NCBI RefSeq assembly: GCF_023721715.1
Contig: NZ_JAMDLG010000001.1
Location: forward strand, 933,889 to 997,888
Source of the DNA: Parasegetibacter sp. NRK P23
Lineage (GTDB): Bacteria; Bacteroidota; Bacteroidia; Chitinophagales; Chitinophagaceae
Length of the DNA stretch: 64,000 nt
Reading direction: 5' to 3'
The position numbers and the translations under genes were made by a program. The notes under the pieces are model-generated. The model ran no database searches. It saw only the letters and a list, made by a program, of their open reading frames with translations, and was not told the DNA's origin. Of this stretch, positions 15,499 to 25,407 are shown in pieces. Numbering within the stretch: position 1 is the stretch's first letter; every line of letters starts with the position of its first letter.

Positions 15499-16050
15499 AT
15501 GTCTTATTGCGCGGCCATAGCAACCATGCAGCCAGGAGAAAAAAAATTGCTGCACAAAAACTATCACGACAAGCACTATGGTTTTCCAATTGATGACGAT
15601 AATGAATTGTTTGGAAGGTTGATCTTAGAAATCAATCAGGCCGGATTGAGCTGGGAGACGATTCTGAAAAAAGAAGCATCTTTCAGAAAAGCCTACAGCA
15701 ATTTCAATATCAAAAAGATGGCCGCATATACGGAGACGGACAGGGAAAGACTGCTGGCTGATGCAGGAATCATCCGGAACAAACTGAAAATAAATGCCGC
15801 CATCGAAAACGCAAAAACAATTCTTGCTTTGCAAGCAGCGTATGGCTCATTTGAAAAATGGCTGAAACACCATCATCCGAAAACCAAAGAAGAATGGGTG
15901 AAATTATTTAAGAAGACATTTCGTTTTACTGGCGGTGAAATCGTGAATGAATTCCTGATGAGCATTGGCTATTTACCAGGAGCGCATGCCGAAACTTGTC
16001 CTATTTATAAAAAAATCTTACAACAGAAGCCTATGTGGGCGAGACATTAG
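15499..16050 (+). CDS. tag: DNA-3-methyladenine glycosylase I
   Basis: Base-excision repair enzyme that removes 3-methyladenine from alkylated DNA, 183 aa (family about 187). The structural zinc site is intact: Cys4, the His of YHDKHYG (H23) and the C-terminal pair in HAETC (H163, C167). The substrate segment LFGRLILEINQAGLSWETIL (residues 37-56) is the family signature. The start MSYC fits the family, where the zinc Cys is residue 4. A terminator lies just upstream, so it may have its own weak promoter or depend on read-through. A-rich codon use in this and the two preceding genes differs from the B12 operon. Confidence 0.94.
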   Translation: MSYCAAIATMQPGEKKLLHKNYHDKHYGFPIDDDNELFGRLILEINQAGLSWETILKKEASFRKAYSNFNIKKMAAYTETDRERLLADAGIIRNKLKINAAIENAKTILALQAAYGSFEKWLKHHHPKTKEEWVKLFKKTFRFTGGEIVNEFLMSIGYLPGAHAETCPIYKKILQQKPMWARH

Positions 16051-16351
16051 CCCAGGGGTAATTACGGAATAAGTAAATCAAACGAAAAGGAGCATTACAT
16101 CAACTAAAAAAAGATTTATTTTTCTTAACATAACCCCGCCTGTTCAACCATCCCCATCATTGAACACAAACTTTGTTACACAAACAATTTCTCCTGTTTA
16201 ACCTTCCTCCCATTTTACACTTGCTTAGTTCAAAAAAACACCACAACTGAACCCGTAAATTGTTGGAATTTATTTTTATCGCATTCTCCTGAAGTCCGCC
16301 ACCAACAACCTTTTCAGCCAATCCGCTGTTTATTTTTACAAATTCAAAATC
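16051..16351. other. Intergenic stretch, about 300 nt
   Basis: AT-rich, no ORF that looks coding, no clear promoter consensus and no strong hairpin seen. It must contain the promoter of the fasciclin gene. Confidence 0.6.
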
Positions 16352-16876
16352 ATGAAATCAGTAAAAAAAATCGCCTTGTTCCTTACCATGAGTTTATTCT
16401 CTCTGGGTGCTATCGCCCAGGCAAAATCTGATATCGTAACCATCGCGGCCGGTTCAGCGGACCACACCACATTGGTGGCCGCGGTAAAAGCCGCCGGACT
16501 GGTGGAAACGCTGAAAAGCAAAGGCCCCTTCACTGTATTCGCCCCCGTAAACGCCGCTTTCAACAAACTGCCCGACGGCACAGTAGAGAGCCTGTTGAAA
16601 CCAGAAAACAAAGCCCAGCTGACCGGCATTCTTACTTACCATGTTGTAGCAGGAAACCTGGACGCCAAAGCAGTACTGGCAGCCATTCAAAAAGGGGGTG
16701 GCAAAGCGGTGCTCACCACAGTTGCCGGAAGTAAACTCACCGCTTCACTGGAAGATGGAAAAGTAACGCTAACGGATGGCAATGGCGGCAAAGCGATTGT
16801 TACCGCTACCGATTTGAAAGCCACTAATGGCGTGATCCACGTAATTGATACGGTGGTGCTTCCCGCCGCGGAATAG
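16352..16876 (+). CDS. Secreted fasciclin (FAS1) domain protein
   Basis: Exported adhesion-type protein with one FAS1 domain, 174 aa. Signal peptide [23 protein letters not shown], then a single domain carrying both family boxes: [35 protein letters not shown] (H1 region, residues 40-74) and [13 protein letters not shown] at the end (H2). Single-domain FAS1 proteins of this size are common in Bacteroidota and are thought to mediate cell-surface or matrix contacts; function is not known in detail. Stands alone, with its own terminator. Confidence 0.93.
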   Translation: MKSVKKIALFLTMSLFSLGAIAQAKSDIVTIAAGSADHTTLVAAVKAAGLVETLKSKGPFTVFAPVNAAFNKLPDGTVESLLKPENKAQLTGILTYHVVAGNLDAKAVLAAIQKGGGKAVLTTVAGSKLTASLEDGKVTLTDGNGGKAIVTATDLKATNGVIHVIDTVVLPAAE

Positions 16877-16921
16877 TTCAATCAGCATTCGGGAAATATG
16901 TAGCTGAAGTTTCACGTTAAT

Positions 16922-16961
16922 AAAACAGGGTGTATCAAAATTACGGTACACCCTGTTTTTA
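16922..16961. terminator. Terminator after the fasciclin gene, probably bidirectional
   Basis: AAAACAGGGTGTA and TACACCCTGTTTTT are inverted repeats around a 12-nt loop. Both outer edges are T/A-rich, so the hairpin may serve the fasciclin gene (plus) and the converging AraC gene (minus). Confidence 0.8.
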
Positions 16962-17067
16962 TTCAGGCCAGCGCATTTTAGTTTGTGGGATGCACGGCAT
17001 TTCGTTTCAGTTTTTGTCATCCGCTTTTAAAGGAATATTGCGGTGGTGCAAATCCTTTGGAATACCA

Positions 17068-17967
17068 TCAGTTAAACGCCTCCCTGAACGCTACAGGAGA
17101 AACATTCGTTTTCGTCTTGAAAAATTTGCTGAATGATTGTGGATGTTCGAATCCCAGCTCATACGCAATTTCACTCACGGATAAACTGGTGGTGGACAAT
17201 TTCTCCTTCGCCTTATCGATTAACTTTTCGTGGATCAGTTGTTGCGTACTCTGCCCCGTAAGTGTTTTGAGCAATCCGCGCAAGTAACTGGGCGATACAT
17301 TCAATTTATCAGAGATAAATTCCACCGTGGGTAATCCTTTATTCAGCAGGTCATCGCTGTTGAAGTAACCTTCGAGCATATCGTTGAGCCGGTCCAGTAT
17401 CTGGTGGTTGGTGATTTTACGGGTGATGAACTGGCGTTGATAGAATCGCTCCGCGTAGTTCAGTAAAGTGTCTAGGTGCGCGATGATGATGCCCTGCGTG
17501 AATTTATCAATATTCCCGCTGCATTCCTGCCGTATATTGTCAACGATGGCATTGATGATCGATTGCTCCTTGTCCGATAAAAACAGGGCTTCATTTACCG
17601 CGTATGAAAAGTATTCGTATTGCTTGATTTTTTTCGCAAGCGGTGTTCCCCAGAAAAAATCAGGGTGAACCAGGAGCATCCAGCCAACGGGCCGTTCATG
17701 CGGATCGTGCTGCTGGCCGCTTATGACCTGGTTCGGCGCCACAAATGCCATGAAGCCATCGTCAAAATCATATTTCTGCTGGCCATACATCAGGTTATTA
17801 CAATTCCTCTTTACGGAAATCATGTAGAAATCCAGCACGGCACTTAGACCGGGTGCAGATTTCATAGCACCACACTCGATAATACTGATGAGCGGATGTG
17901 ATGGCGGCGCGAAGTCCTGCATTTTATGCGCTTGCGCGATAGAACTTACTCTTATGGGTGTATTCAT
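17068..17967 (-). CDS. AraC-family transcriptional regulator
   Basis: 299 aa. The N-terminal half is a cupin-like sensing region (residues about 25-150, with an FVAPNQVISG strand pair). The C-terminal 100 residues hold two helix-turn-helix motifs: VEFISDKLNVSPSYLRGLLK (about 214-233) and VSEIAYELGFEHPQSFSKFFKTKTNVSPVAFR (the AraC signature). It is the last gene of a minus-strand series after an SDR, an MFS transporter and a small membrane protein, 9 nt after the latter. It may control that series; the inducer is unknown. Confidence 0.92.
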   Translation of the reverse strand: MNTPIRVSSIAQAHKMQDFAPPSHPLISIIECGAMKSAPGLSAVLDFYMISVKRNCNNLMYGQQKYDFDDGFMAFVAPNQVISGQQHDPHERPVGWMLLVHPDFFWGTPLAKKIKQYEYFSYAVNEALFLSDKEQSIINAIVDNIRQECSGNIDKFTQGIIIAHLDTLLNYAERFYQRQFITRKITNHQILDRLNDMLEGYFNSDDLLNKGLPTVEFISDKLNVSPSYLRGLLKTLTGQSTQQLIHEKLIDKAKEKLSTTSLSVSEIAYELGFEHPQSFSKFFKTKTNVSPVAFREAFN

Positions 17968-17976
17968 TTTTTCTTT

Positions 17977-18321
17977 TTAAGATTTGAAAGGATATTTTAG
18001 CCAGATCAACACCAGGGGCAGGGCAAGAAACGGGATTTCTATCAGGGCCGTCCTGGTATCGCCGGCTTTCAGCGAAAGCGCCATGATCAGCAGGATAATG
18101 ATAGCGTTGAGTAAATTTCCGAGAAAGAAAGTGCGCGAAAAAAACAACATCACCCCGATAAGGATCGACAATGCACCCAAATAGGGCAGCGCGGCTTTGG
18201 TAACACCTAACCGCTCCATCATTTGCCATTGTTCCGGACTCATTGGCCGGAAGGTATCGATGCCGTGCTTAATGCTGAGCCCGGCCGATACAAAAAGAAG
18301 TACTATACTAACGATTTTCAA
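17977..18321 (-). CDS. Small four-helix membrane protein (DoxX-like)
   Basis: 114 aa, four hydrophobic segments (about residues 3-20, 46-64, 68-84 and 92-108). The pattern of TM1, a charged loop (FRPMSPEQWQMMERLG), a glycine-bearing second helix (ALPYLGALSILIGVMLFF) and a short C-terminus resembles small DoxX/DUF4345-type proteins; I cannot name the family with certainty. It sits 10 nt after the MFS gene and 9 nt before the AraC gene, clearly within one operon. No catalytic residues are seen. Confidence 0.72.
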   Translation of the reverse strand: MKIVSIVLLFVSAGLSIKHGIDTFRPMSPEQWQMMERLGVTKAALPYLGALSILIGVMLFFSRTFFLGNLLNAIIILLIMALSLKAGDTRTALIEIPFLALPLVLIWLKYPFKS

Positions 18322-18331
18322 AAGAGCGTTT

Positions 18332-19621
18332 TTATAAAGTTATTAAATGAAGGTGCTGTCGCGGTGACATTTTTTTGCTTACCTGGAAACAGGCCAACGC
18401 ACACAAGATACTTGCCACGGGCCCGATCAGCAATCCCCAGCGCAGACCGTTTTCAATGTTGGCCCCGGTGGCGTAGTCGCTGATCAGCCCCACCAGCAAA
18501 GGTGCCAGGGCAGGCCCCACCAGGCTGGTGCCCAGCAACAGCATACTGCTGGAGAAGGCCTGTTTACCGGTTCCCGCAATGAGGTGTCCCACACCAAACG
18601 CGAAGGGCTGCGCGAACGCGAATGAAAACATGCCCGGAACCAGCAACGCGATGGCCAGGTTCGCGGAGGGCATAAACAACGCCGTGGTGGTACAAACCGC
18701 CGCCACCATAAATACGATAGCCGGCTGGTGTATTATTTTAACGGAATTATTCGCGACCGCTATGTCGAACAACCTGCCACCAACAAGGGTGGCTACGATG
18801 CCCATCAATCCCTGCAACAGTCCGAATTTCAGTCCCACCTCACTGGTGCTGAGCCCGTATGTCCGGATCAGGAACGGTGAAGTAAACACGTAAAATGGCG
18901 CCGAAGCAAAACCGACCAGATTGGCGGAAATGAACAGCCATAAAAAAGCCGGTTTTTTCAGGAGATTCCTGGCCGGGGCAATAAATCCTTCCATGCGCGC
19001 CCTGTTCAGTAACTGTCCATTACTTCGTTTCGCCAGCAGCATTGTTACCAATAGCGCAATGCCCAACCCCAGCGCTCCGGCAGCCATAAACGTGTTCCTC
19101 CACCCGATCCTGTCTCCGGCCCAGCCTCCCAGCGCGAAGCCCAGCATGGTGCCCAGCGGGATTCCCATCGAAAACAACCCGATCGCCCGGCCCCGGAACG
19201 ATGCCGGAATTTTCTGCACGATCAACGCATGGCTCGCGGGCGTCCCCCCGGCTTCACCAAGCGCCACCCCCACACGCAACAACGAGAGCATCAAAAAACC
19301 GGAGGCCAGACCCGCCAAACCAGTCATGGCGCTCCAGACAACAACACACCAAACCAATACTTTTCCTGCTCCGCCCCTATCCGATATCCTGGCCAAGGGC
19401 AGGGCCGCCAGCGAATAACACACCGCGAAAGCCAATCCGGTAATCAATCCCAATTGTGTATCGCTGAGGCCAAGTTCCTTTTTTATGGATTCTCCCAATA
19501 TAAAGGGCAGTATCCTGTCCACCTGGCTGAATATGCTCACCAGTACAAGCGTGGTTAGAAAGGCCGCTCTTTTCCAGCCGGATAAATAAGCGCTGCTTTC
19601 AATGTTGTTGTTCGTCATCAA
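18332..19621 (-). CDS. MFS transporter, spinster-like
   Basis: Major facilitator superfamily permease, 429 aa with about 12 membrane segments. The segment SQVDRILPFILGESIKKELGLSDTQLGLITGLAFAVCYSLAALPLARISDRGG (split here between TM1 and the first cytoplasmic loop) fits the spinster/ACS-like group, and the D-R-G-G loop is the MFS motif A variant. The usual RVGVALGEAGGTPAS follows in TM4. Such proteins move organic anions or lipophilic compounds. It lies 42 nt after the SDR gene in the same direction, so it may import a substrate of that enzyme or export its product. Confidence 0.9.
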   Translation of the reverse strand: MMTNNNIESSAYLSGWKRAAFLTTLVLVSIFSQVDRILPFILGESIKKELGLSDTQLGLITGLAFAVCYSLAALPLARISDRGGAGKVLVWCVVVWSAMTGLAGLASGFLMLSLLRVGVALGEAGGTPASHALIVQKIPASFRGRAIGLFSMGIPLGTMLGFALGGWAGDRIGWRNTFMAAGALGLGIALLVTMLLAKRSNGQLLNRARMEGFIAPARNLLKKPAFLWLFISANLVGFASAPFYVFTSPFLIRTYGLSTSEVGLKFGLLQGLMGIVATLVGGRLFDIAVANNSVKIIHQPAIVFMVAAVCTTTALFMPSANLAIALLVPGMFSFAFAQPFAFGVGHLIAGTGKQAFSSSMLLLGTSLVGPALAPLLVGLISDYATGANIENGLRWGLLIGPVASILCALACFQVSKKMSPRQHLHLITL

Positions 19622-19663
19622 CCGGTTGATTTTGATTTTTTATAAGATGGTTACCACGCGCCG

Positions 19664-20440
19664 CTATTGCTCCGTGAAATAATCCGCACCGGCCCTGCCC
19701 GCCTGCTTTAGCAGGAATCCGGGCGCAACCCTGCTTAATACACGGATCAGCTTCGACAAGCCGGGATATACGGTGTGCCTGTCTCTTTTCATACCATTAA
19801 TTGCGGCCTCCACAATTTTTTCCGGGGTCATCAGCATTTTTTCATTTACCGACCTGTCTCCCGTAAACTTATGGTTCAGCGGGGTGTTGGAACCTGGCGC
19901 CACCAATTCCATCACCTTCACGTTCGTATGCTTCAACTGAATTCTTAGCGTTTGCGTATAAGCGCGTAAACCAGATTTGCTTGCGCTGTAGATGGGCGCG
20001 ATCGGGAAAGCCATCAGGGCAATACCCGAAGTTACATTTACGATCGCCGCGTTGGCCATTGTTTTCAGGTGGGGAAGGAACTGCTGCACCATCCTCACCG
20101 GTCCGGTAAGGTTGATGTCGATCTCACGCGTGATATCGGTGAGTTCATGGTTGTGGTGAAGGCTTATTTTACGCATTTCGCCCGCATTGTTGATGAGCAT
20201 ATTGAGTCCGGGAAACTGATCGATTACCTGGTGGTAAAGCGCCCGGATATCTTCCGCTTTCGCCACATCGCTTCTGTATGCATGAATGCCGGGCAGAAGC
20301 GTTTTTACTTCGTTTAGTTTATTCTGATCCCTTCCCGTGATGATCACCGTATTGCCCAATGCCAGGAAACGTTTGGCGAACTCCAGGCCAAAACCGCTTG
20401 TGCCGCCTGTTATGAGGATGGTATTATTGGTTAGTCTCAT
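19664..20440 (-). CDS. SDR-family oxidoreductase (DltE-like)
   Basis: Short-chain dehydrogenase, 258 aa. N-terminal ILITGGTSGFGLEFAKRF (residues 8-25), NNAG near 86, catalytic Ser in VNVTSGIALM near 137 and YSASK near 150. The PIYSASKSGLRAYTQTLRIQL segment and the C-terminal membrane-friendly tail match the DltE-like branch, which acts on lipid or envelope substrates in some bacteria. It starts 29 nt after the TonB-receptor stop, so the two may share a transcript. Confidence 0.9.
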   Translation of the reverse strand: MRLTNNTILITGGTSGFGLEFAKRFLALGNTVIITGRDQNKLNEVKTLLPGIHAYRSDVAKAEDIRALYHQVIDQFPGLNMLINNAGEMRKISLHHNHELTDITREIDINLTGPVRMVQQFLPHLKTMANAAIVNVTSGIALMAFPIAPIYSASKSGLRAYTQTLRIQLKHTNVKVMELVAPGSNTPLNHKFTGDRSVNEKMLMTPEKIVEAAINGMKRDRHTVYPGLSKLIRVLSRVAPGFLLKQAGRAGADYFTEQ

Positions 20441-20469
20441 TGATTGATGATTAAGGTAAAAAACTGCTG

Positions 20470-22875
20470 TTACAATTCTATGCGTACGCCAAATGTTGGA
20501 AACACCCCCAGTCCCACATTATACACCCCACCTGTTTGCGGGAGGAATATCTCCGTATTCACGTTGAACTGGTTGTTGATATTCGCCAGATCGATAAACG
20601 CGGAGAACATCCCCTTTTTCATCAGTACATTGTAATCGACACGAAGATCCAGGCTCACATAATCGTTCAGCCTTCTTCCGTTTACGGCGGTTATTTCCTG
20701 GGCGTAACGCAGCACATCGGTATTGTTCAGCACATCTGCATGAACGATGTATTCATCGGCAGGGCGGCCCGTACTGTACCTGAATTTCCCCGAGAAAATC
20801 CATTTGTTGTTGGGTTTATAGCTGCCCAGTAAGGAGAAGTTGTGTGGAATACTGAAAGTGTAATCGTACTCGCCAAGACCATTATTGTCGTCCCTTTTAC
20901 TTTCCTTGTAAGAATAGCTTACCTGTCCGTACCATTTCTGGGAAAGTCTTTTCGTAAGACTGATGTCCGCACCGTACGCATATCCGGTACCGTTATTATT
21001 GAGGTAACTCTGCACGCGGTTGGGCTGTACCACCACGTCATCGAATTGCTTGTGCCAGCCTTCCACCACCAGCTTCATATCTGTCGAGAACTGGTACTTG
21101 TACCCGAGTATATTCTGGAAGGTGCGTTCGTTCTTCAGGTTATTGGCGGCGCTCTGCCCCGCGATGTCGGAGAAAGCCGCATCCTGGTAATAGATGCCCG
21201 AAGCGAAGTTGATGCTGTTTTTTTCATTCAGCAATACGCTGCCGCTCAGTCTGGGTGAGATGGTATGCTGTTCGGTAAAGCCGGTATAATCGTAACGGAC
21301 ACCCGGGTTAAGCGTAAACCCGTTCGCGACTTTCCAGGAAAGCGTTACATAGCCGGAACCGTTGAAAGCATTGTCGTCGAACCTGGCGTTGTACAGCGCG
21401 GGATTCAATACCTGGTAGTATTGATCCGGTGCGGACCTTGTATCGGTGCTCCTGAAGGTGTAAACGGTATCGGTACGCTTTAAACGTCTTTCATAATCCA
21501 GGTTCATCATGGCGGCATCTATACCCGCGGTAAGTGTGACCTTGTTAAAGCGTTTGGTGTAAATGGAGCGGTAGCCGATTTCCTGCTGGTTGTTTTTGAT
21601 GGTTCTCAGGTCATCTTCAAAGCGGCCATACTTCGGATCCAGCACCACACCTTCGTGATCCAGTAAGGGCGTAAAATGACCGAAGCTGTTGTCCACGGTG
21701 GAGGAACGGAAATAGAGTACATTTTTAATATAACTGCTGTTGTTGATCAACGTGCGCAGGTTCAGGCCTACCAGTCCCTTGCTGCCCCTGTGGTTAAAGA
21801 GCATGGTGCCCGCGCTGTTGTCTTCCTGTATGTTGTAGCCGGACTCAATATCGTCAATGCTCCTGGAGGGCGCCTCCGGATTGAACATGGCGATGAACGT
21901 GAGTTTGTTTTTGGCATTGAGTTGGGTGGTCGTTTTTACGAGGTAGTCGCCAAAGCCGATGCTAACGGGATTCGTTTGCTGCAATATCCTTTGAAGCAAC
22001 GCGAAATTCTGGTAGCGCGCGGAAGCGAAAACACTGGTTTTACTGGAGAGTGGTCCATCGGCGATGAGTGTGGCGCCCAGCAGGTCGAACTGACCGGCGA
22101 ACGACCAGTTTTCCCTGTTCCCTTCTTTTATACCCAGCCCCAGGTAAGAGGACGACCTACGCCCATAAACAGCGTCGAATCCACCATTCTGGAACTGCAC
22201 ATTGTCGATGATCCTGGGGGCGAATATGCTGAACCGCCCGCCATTGGGATCATTAAAGCCAGAGTTGAACCCTTCCGCTTCCAGGTGCGACAAATTGAAC
22301 ACCGGCATGTCGTCTACCATATACACGTTGTCCTGCGTACCTTGTCCGCGGGCGGCGATGGCTGAAAATTGCGCGCCGCTGCTTACCACGCCCGGTAAGC
22401 TCGACAAAGCCCGCATGATATCGCCCTGCGCGCCGGGATTGCGGAAAATCTCTTCCCTCGAATAGGAGAAAGTAGATACAGGTGTAAGTGGATTGTTCTC
22501 GCCCCTGAAAGCTTTCACCACCACATCGTTCAACTTCGCCACAGCTTCCATCAACTCGATTTCGAGGTAGGTGGTTTTATTAGGCGCCACCAGCAGTTCA
22601 CTGATGTTCTTTTCCTGAAAGCCAATACTGGAAACGGTTACAGAAAATGTTCCCGCGGGAATATTGCGGATTTCAAAATTGCCCAGCGAATCGGTTACGG
22701 TGCCGGATTTTGTGTTTCCGATCTGAACGGAAGCCCCGGCAATGGGCTGTTTGGTCCCCTGGTCGATCACCTTTCCTTTGAAGCCACCCGGCGACTGCGC
22801 CTGAGACAGCACACTCACCATGCAGAGCAACATCGTGAATACGAGGTTTTCGGTTGTGTTCTTTCGTATCATCAT
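20470..22875 (-). CDS. TonB-dependent receptor with carboxypeptidase-like N-domain
   Basis: Outer-membrane gated channel, 801 aa. Signal peptide to about residue 27 (ending LSQAQ); a carboxypeptidase-regulatory-like beta-sandwich at about 30-115 (GFKGKVIDQGTKQPIAGASV); a plug at about 120-240 (LSSLPGVVSSGAQFSAIAARGQGTQDNVYMVDDMPVFN); then the barrel. It is shorter than SusC proteins and has no SusD next to it, so it is not a classical glycan pair. It lies 156 nt downstream of the PUL's fucosidase gene and 29 nt before the SDR gene, and could belong to either unit. The ligand is unknown. Confidence 0.9.
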   Translation of the reverse strand: MMIRKNTTENLVFTMLLCMVSVLSQAQSPGGFKGKVIDQGTKQPIAGASVQIGNTKSGTVTDSLGNFEIRNIPAGTFSVTVSSIGFQEKNISELLVAPNKTTYLEIELMEAVAKLNDVVVKAFRGENNPLTPVSTFSYSREEIFRNPGAQGDIMRALSSLPGVVSSGAQFSAIAARGQGTQDNVYMVDDMPVFNLSHLEAEGFNSGFNDPNGGRFSIFAPRIIDNVQFQNGGFDAVYGRRSSSYLGLGIKEGNRENWSFAGQFDLLGATLIADGPLSSKTSVFASARYQNFALLQRILQQTNPVSIGFGDYLVKTTTQLNAKNKLTFIAMFNPEAPSRSIDDIESGYNIQEDNSAGTMLFNHRGSKGLVGLNLRTLINNSSYIKNVLYFRSSTVDNSFGHFTPLLDHEGVVLDPKYGRFEDDLRTIKNNQQEIGYRSIYTKRFNKVTLTAGIDAAMMNLDYERRLKRTDTVYTFRSTDTRSAPDQYYQVLNPALYNARFDDNAFNGSGYVTLSWKVANGFTLNPGVRYDYTGFTEQHTISPRLSGSVLLNEKNSINFASGIYYQDAAFSDIAGQSAANNLKNERTFQNILGYKYQFSTDMKLVVEGWHKQFDDVVVQPNRVQSYLNNNGTGYAYGADISLTKRLSQKWYGQVSYSYKESKRDDNNGLGEYDYTFSIPHNFSLLGSYKPNNKWIFSGKFRYSTGRPADEYIVHADVLNNTDVLRYAQEITAVNGRRLNDYVSLDLRVDYNVLMKKGMFSAFIDLANINNQFNVNTEIFLPQTGGVYNVGLGVFPTFGVRIEL

Positions 22876-23031
22876 TTGTTTGATTTTTGATGATACAAAA
22901 ATGCCCTGCGCGAAAACAACGCATGAAGCCTAAACGACTATTGTTGTAGCCAAAAGTGATTGAAACAGTTTTTCTCCTGCCATCGTTCTTCCTAAAGGCC
23001 AGCTAAAACATGTCCCCTCTTTACCCCGTGG

Positions 23032-25113
23032 CTACTGCGTAATTATATCCACTTCAGCATAGCCCGCCCGGTTATTATCCGCCGTATTTTTCAGCGCCTG
23101 CAGTTTAATGTAACGCGCCTTCCGCACCTGGAACTTTTTGGTTTGCCAAAGCGGATTATTCCTGATATTGGAAAACTCTCCTTCATCTGCAAGTGTCCAA
23201 TTCGCCCCATCATCTGAAACATAGAACCGGTAATGCGTAATGATGCCCGAACCCCATTTGCCCTGCTCCGGCAAATACCGGAAGCCTGCCACCGCATGTT
23301 CTTCCCCAAGGTCAATGACCAGTTCATTGGGAATACCATCTTTTCGCTGCTGGTGCCACGCGGTGGTGCTATTACCATCCAATACCGCGTACGCTTTGGT
23401 ATCATTCGTTCCAACGAGTTTCCATTTGCTTTTTGAAACATCGAATTTTTCCATGGTTACCGGACCCGCTTGCCCGGAGGCTGGATCAACGGCTATCGAC
23501 CTGATTTCCATTTTTCCATCGGCCTGAAATGCACCGGAATATTTTTTCGAACGGGTAGTAGGCACTTTTCCATCCAACGTATAATAGAAAACGGGACCAA
23601 TATCGTTTGTAGTGATGCTTACTTTCCCCGACTGATCTCTTGTAACCGATGGCGCGTTTAAAAACAAAGGCGCATTGTACAACCCGATGGTTGAAATGGC
23701 AGGACACGCCTTCGCATCTTTTATATTGAAACGCAGCTTTGAAGCTTTCACCCCGGGAAAACGAAGGATACGTTTGTACCCGATGGTAGTTCCGGCCGCG
23801 ACCTCCTTCCAGCTACCATCCGCAAAAACCTCCACGGTAAACGACTTTACGCGTTGCCCAAGCGAAATACGCTCCTGCACCAGGAACCTGTTGAACACCA
23901 CCGGCGCGGGAAGGTCCAGCACCAGCGAAGCGGTTGTAACGCCATCATCAGTGGCCCAATAGGTAGCAGGATTTTTATCAATTGCCATAGCTGCACCGAA
24001 CCGCTTATCGTTTCCCCGGACATGTTCAGCGCTGGCCGAAGCTTTCAACGCCAGATTGTTGGCGAAGGTCTTCTTCACGGCGGCGGCCATTTCCAGCGCC
24101 GCAAGTTCATCTGTTTTATGGATCAGGCCGTTCGGCATAATGGGAAAATTGAGCAGCAGGGTTCCGTTGCGCCCGATAGAATGGTAATACGTATCCATCA
24201 GTTGCGGCACGGTCTTTACTTTGGTGTCTTCATCAGGATGGTAAAACCATTCTGGCCGGATGGACGTATTCACTTCGGCGGGCACCCAGGCATCGCCGTT
24301 TTCCAGGCCAAAATGCAGCATACCCCAATCGGGTTCCCCCTTCTTGTTGAGCAGACTCCAGTTGGTTTCTCCCACATAGCCTTCTTCCGTTCCCACCCAG
24401 CGCAAATCGGCACGGTCGCCACCATCGTTCCAGATCACGCAATCTGGCTGAAGTCTCCTGATGATCTTATAGGTTTCCGGCCACTGGTAGTAGGTGGCTC
24501 TGTCGATCTTCCTGTTCTCATCGGCTCCGCCGTAATATCCCGTTCCTCCATTCGCGCCATCGAACCATATTTCGAAGATGGGGCCGTATTGGGTAAGCAA
24601 TTCCCGGATCTGATTCCTGAAATAGGTGATGTATTCCGGCTTCCCGTAATCAGGATGGTTTCTATCCCAGGGAGATACATAAATCCCCAGTTTCAACCCA
24701 TATTCTTTACAGGCATCCGCCAACTCACGCACCACATCACCCTTACCGTTTTTCCAGGGCGCATTCTTAACGGAGTACGCCGTATATTTCGATGGCCATA
24801 GGCAAAATCCGCTGTGGTGCTTCGCCGTAACGATGATGCCTTTCATGCCCGCCTGTTTGCAGATCCGCGCCCATTGCCTGCAATCCAGTTTTTCGGGATT
24901 GAACAGGTTGATGTCTTCGTTGCCATAGCCCCAGGACTGGTCGGTATAGGTATTCAGGGAAAAATGCACAAATGCGTAATATTCCATTTCCTGCCACCGC
25001 AATTGGTTAACGGTGGGGATGGGCCCGACAGGAGCCGGCGCTTTTGTTTGCGCGAATGTTGGGCATGCTGCAAACAGGGCAAGCAAACCCATTATAAAAG
25101 ACCGTCTAATCAT
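23032..25113 (-). CDS. GH29 alpha-L-fucosidase with discoidin-type domains
   Basis: Exo-enzyme releasing L-fucose, 693 aa with signal peptide (cleavage after TFAQ, about residue 22). The GH29 barrel covers about residues 35-350: VTAKHHSGFCLW with paired His99/His100, YVSPWDRNHPDYG, and the nucleophile D185 in EIWFDGANGG. Then come a F5/8 type C (discoidin) region at about 355-460, a chitobiase-C-like domain near 490-545 (FYYTLDGKVPTTRS) and a second F5/8 C domain at about 560-690. In a xyloglucan locus it would remove the alpha-1,2-fucose capping galactosyl side chains. A gap of 294 nt before it suggests a separate promoter, though none is clear. Confidence 0.93.
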   Translation of the reverse strand: MIRRSFIMGLLALFAACPTFAQTKAPAPVGPIPTVNQLRWQEMEYYAFVHFSLNTYTDQSWGYGNEDINLFNPEKLDCRQWARICKQAGMKGIIVTAKHHSGFCLWPSKYTAYSVKNAPWKNGKGDVVRELADACKEYGLKLGIYVSPWDRNHPDYGKPEYITYFRNQIRELLTQYGPIFEIWFDGANGGTGYYGGADENRKIDRATYYQWPETYKIIRRLQPDCVIWNDGGDRADLRWVGTEEGYVGETNWSLLNKKGEPDWGMLHFGLENGDAWVPAEVNTSIRPEWFYHPDEDTKVKTVPQLMDTYYHSIGRNGTLLLNFPIMPNGLIHKTDELAALEMAAAVKKTFANNLALKASASAEHVRGNDKRFGAAMAIDKNPATYWATDDGVTTASLVLDLPAPVVFNRFLVQERISLGQRVKSFTVEVFADGSWKEVAAGTTIGYKRILRFPGVKASKLRFNIKDAKACPAISTIGLYNAPLFLNAPSVTRDQSGKVSITTNDIGPVFYYTLDGKVPTTRSKKYSGAFQADGKMEIRSIAVDPASGQAGPVTMEKFDVSKSKWKLVGTNDTKAYAVLDGNSTTAWHQQRKDGIPNELVIDLGEEHAVAGFRYLPEQGKWGSGIITHYRFYVSDDGANWTLADEGEFSNIRNNPLWQTKKFQVRKARYIKLQALKNTADNNRAGYAEVDIITQ

Positions 25114-25407
25114 GTTGCTGTTATTTTCTTCCGCTGCATTTATTATTTACTGTTACCGCATCTTTCGGATCACCAATTTAATGCTTCCGCTGAATATCTT
25201 AGAACTGGTTCAATCCGTCAAAATAATTCAGCATTACCTATCATGCTTTTTTCATGCCCAATTTTCAGCAAACAGTCCGTTCCGTTTGTAGCCTTTCTGA
25301 CAAACCTGGTGCATTCTCCCGGAGGAGCGGTAACCAAACAACAACCAGGGATAAACGCCGCAACGATATGGTTTCCCCTGGACCAGGTTACATTCATCTT
25401 TTATACT

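Noticed and set aside
25330-25390. CCAGGG/CCCCTGG inverted repeat after the GH39 gene
   Set aside because: Loop is too long and there is no T-run; not a convincing terminator.
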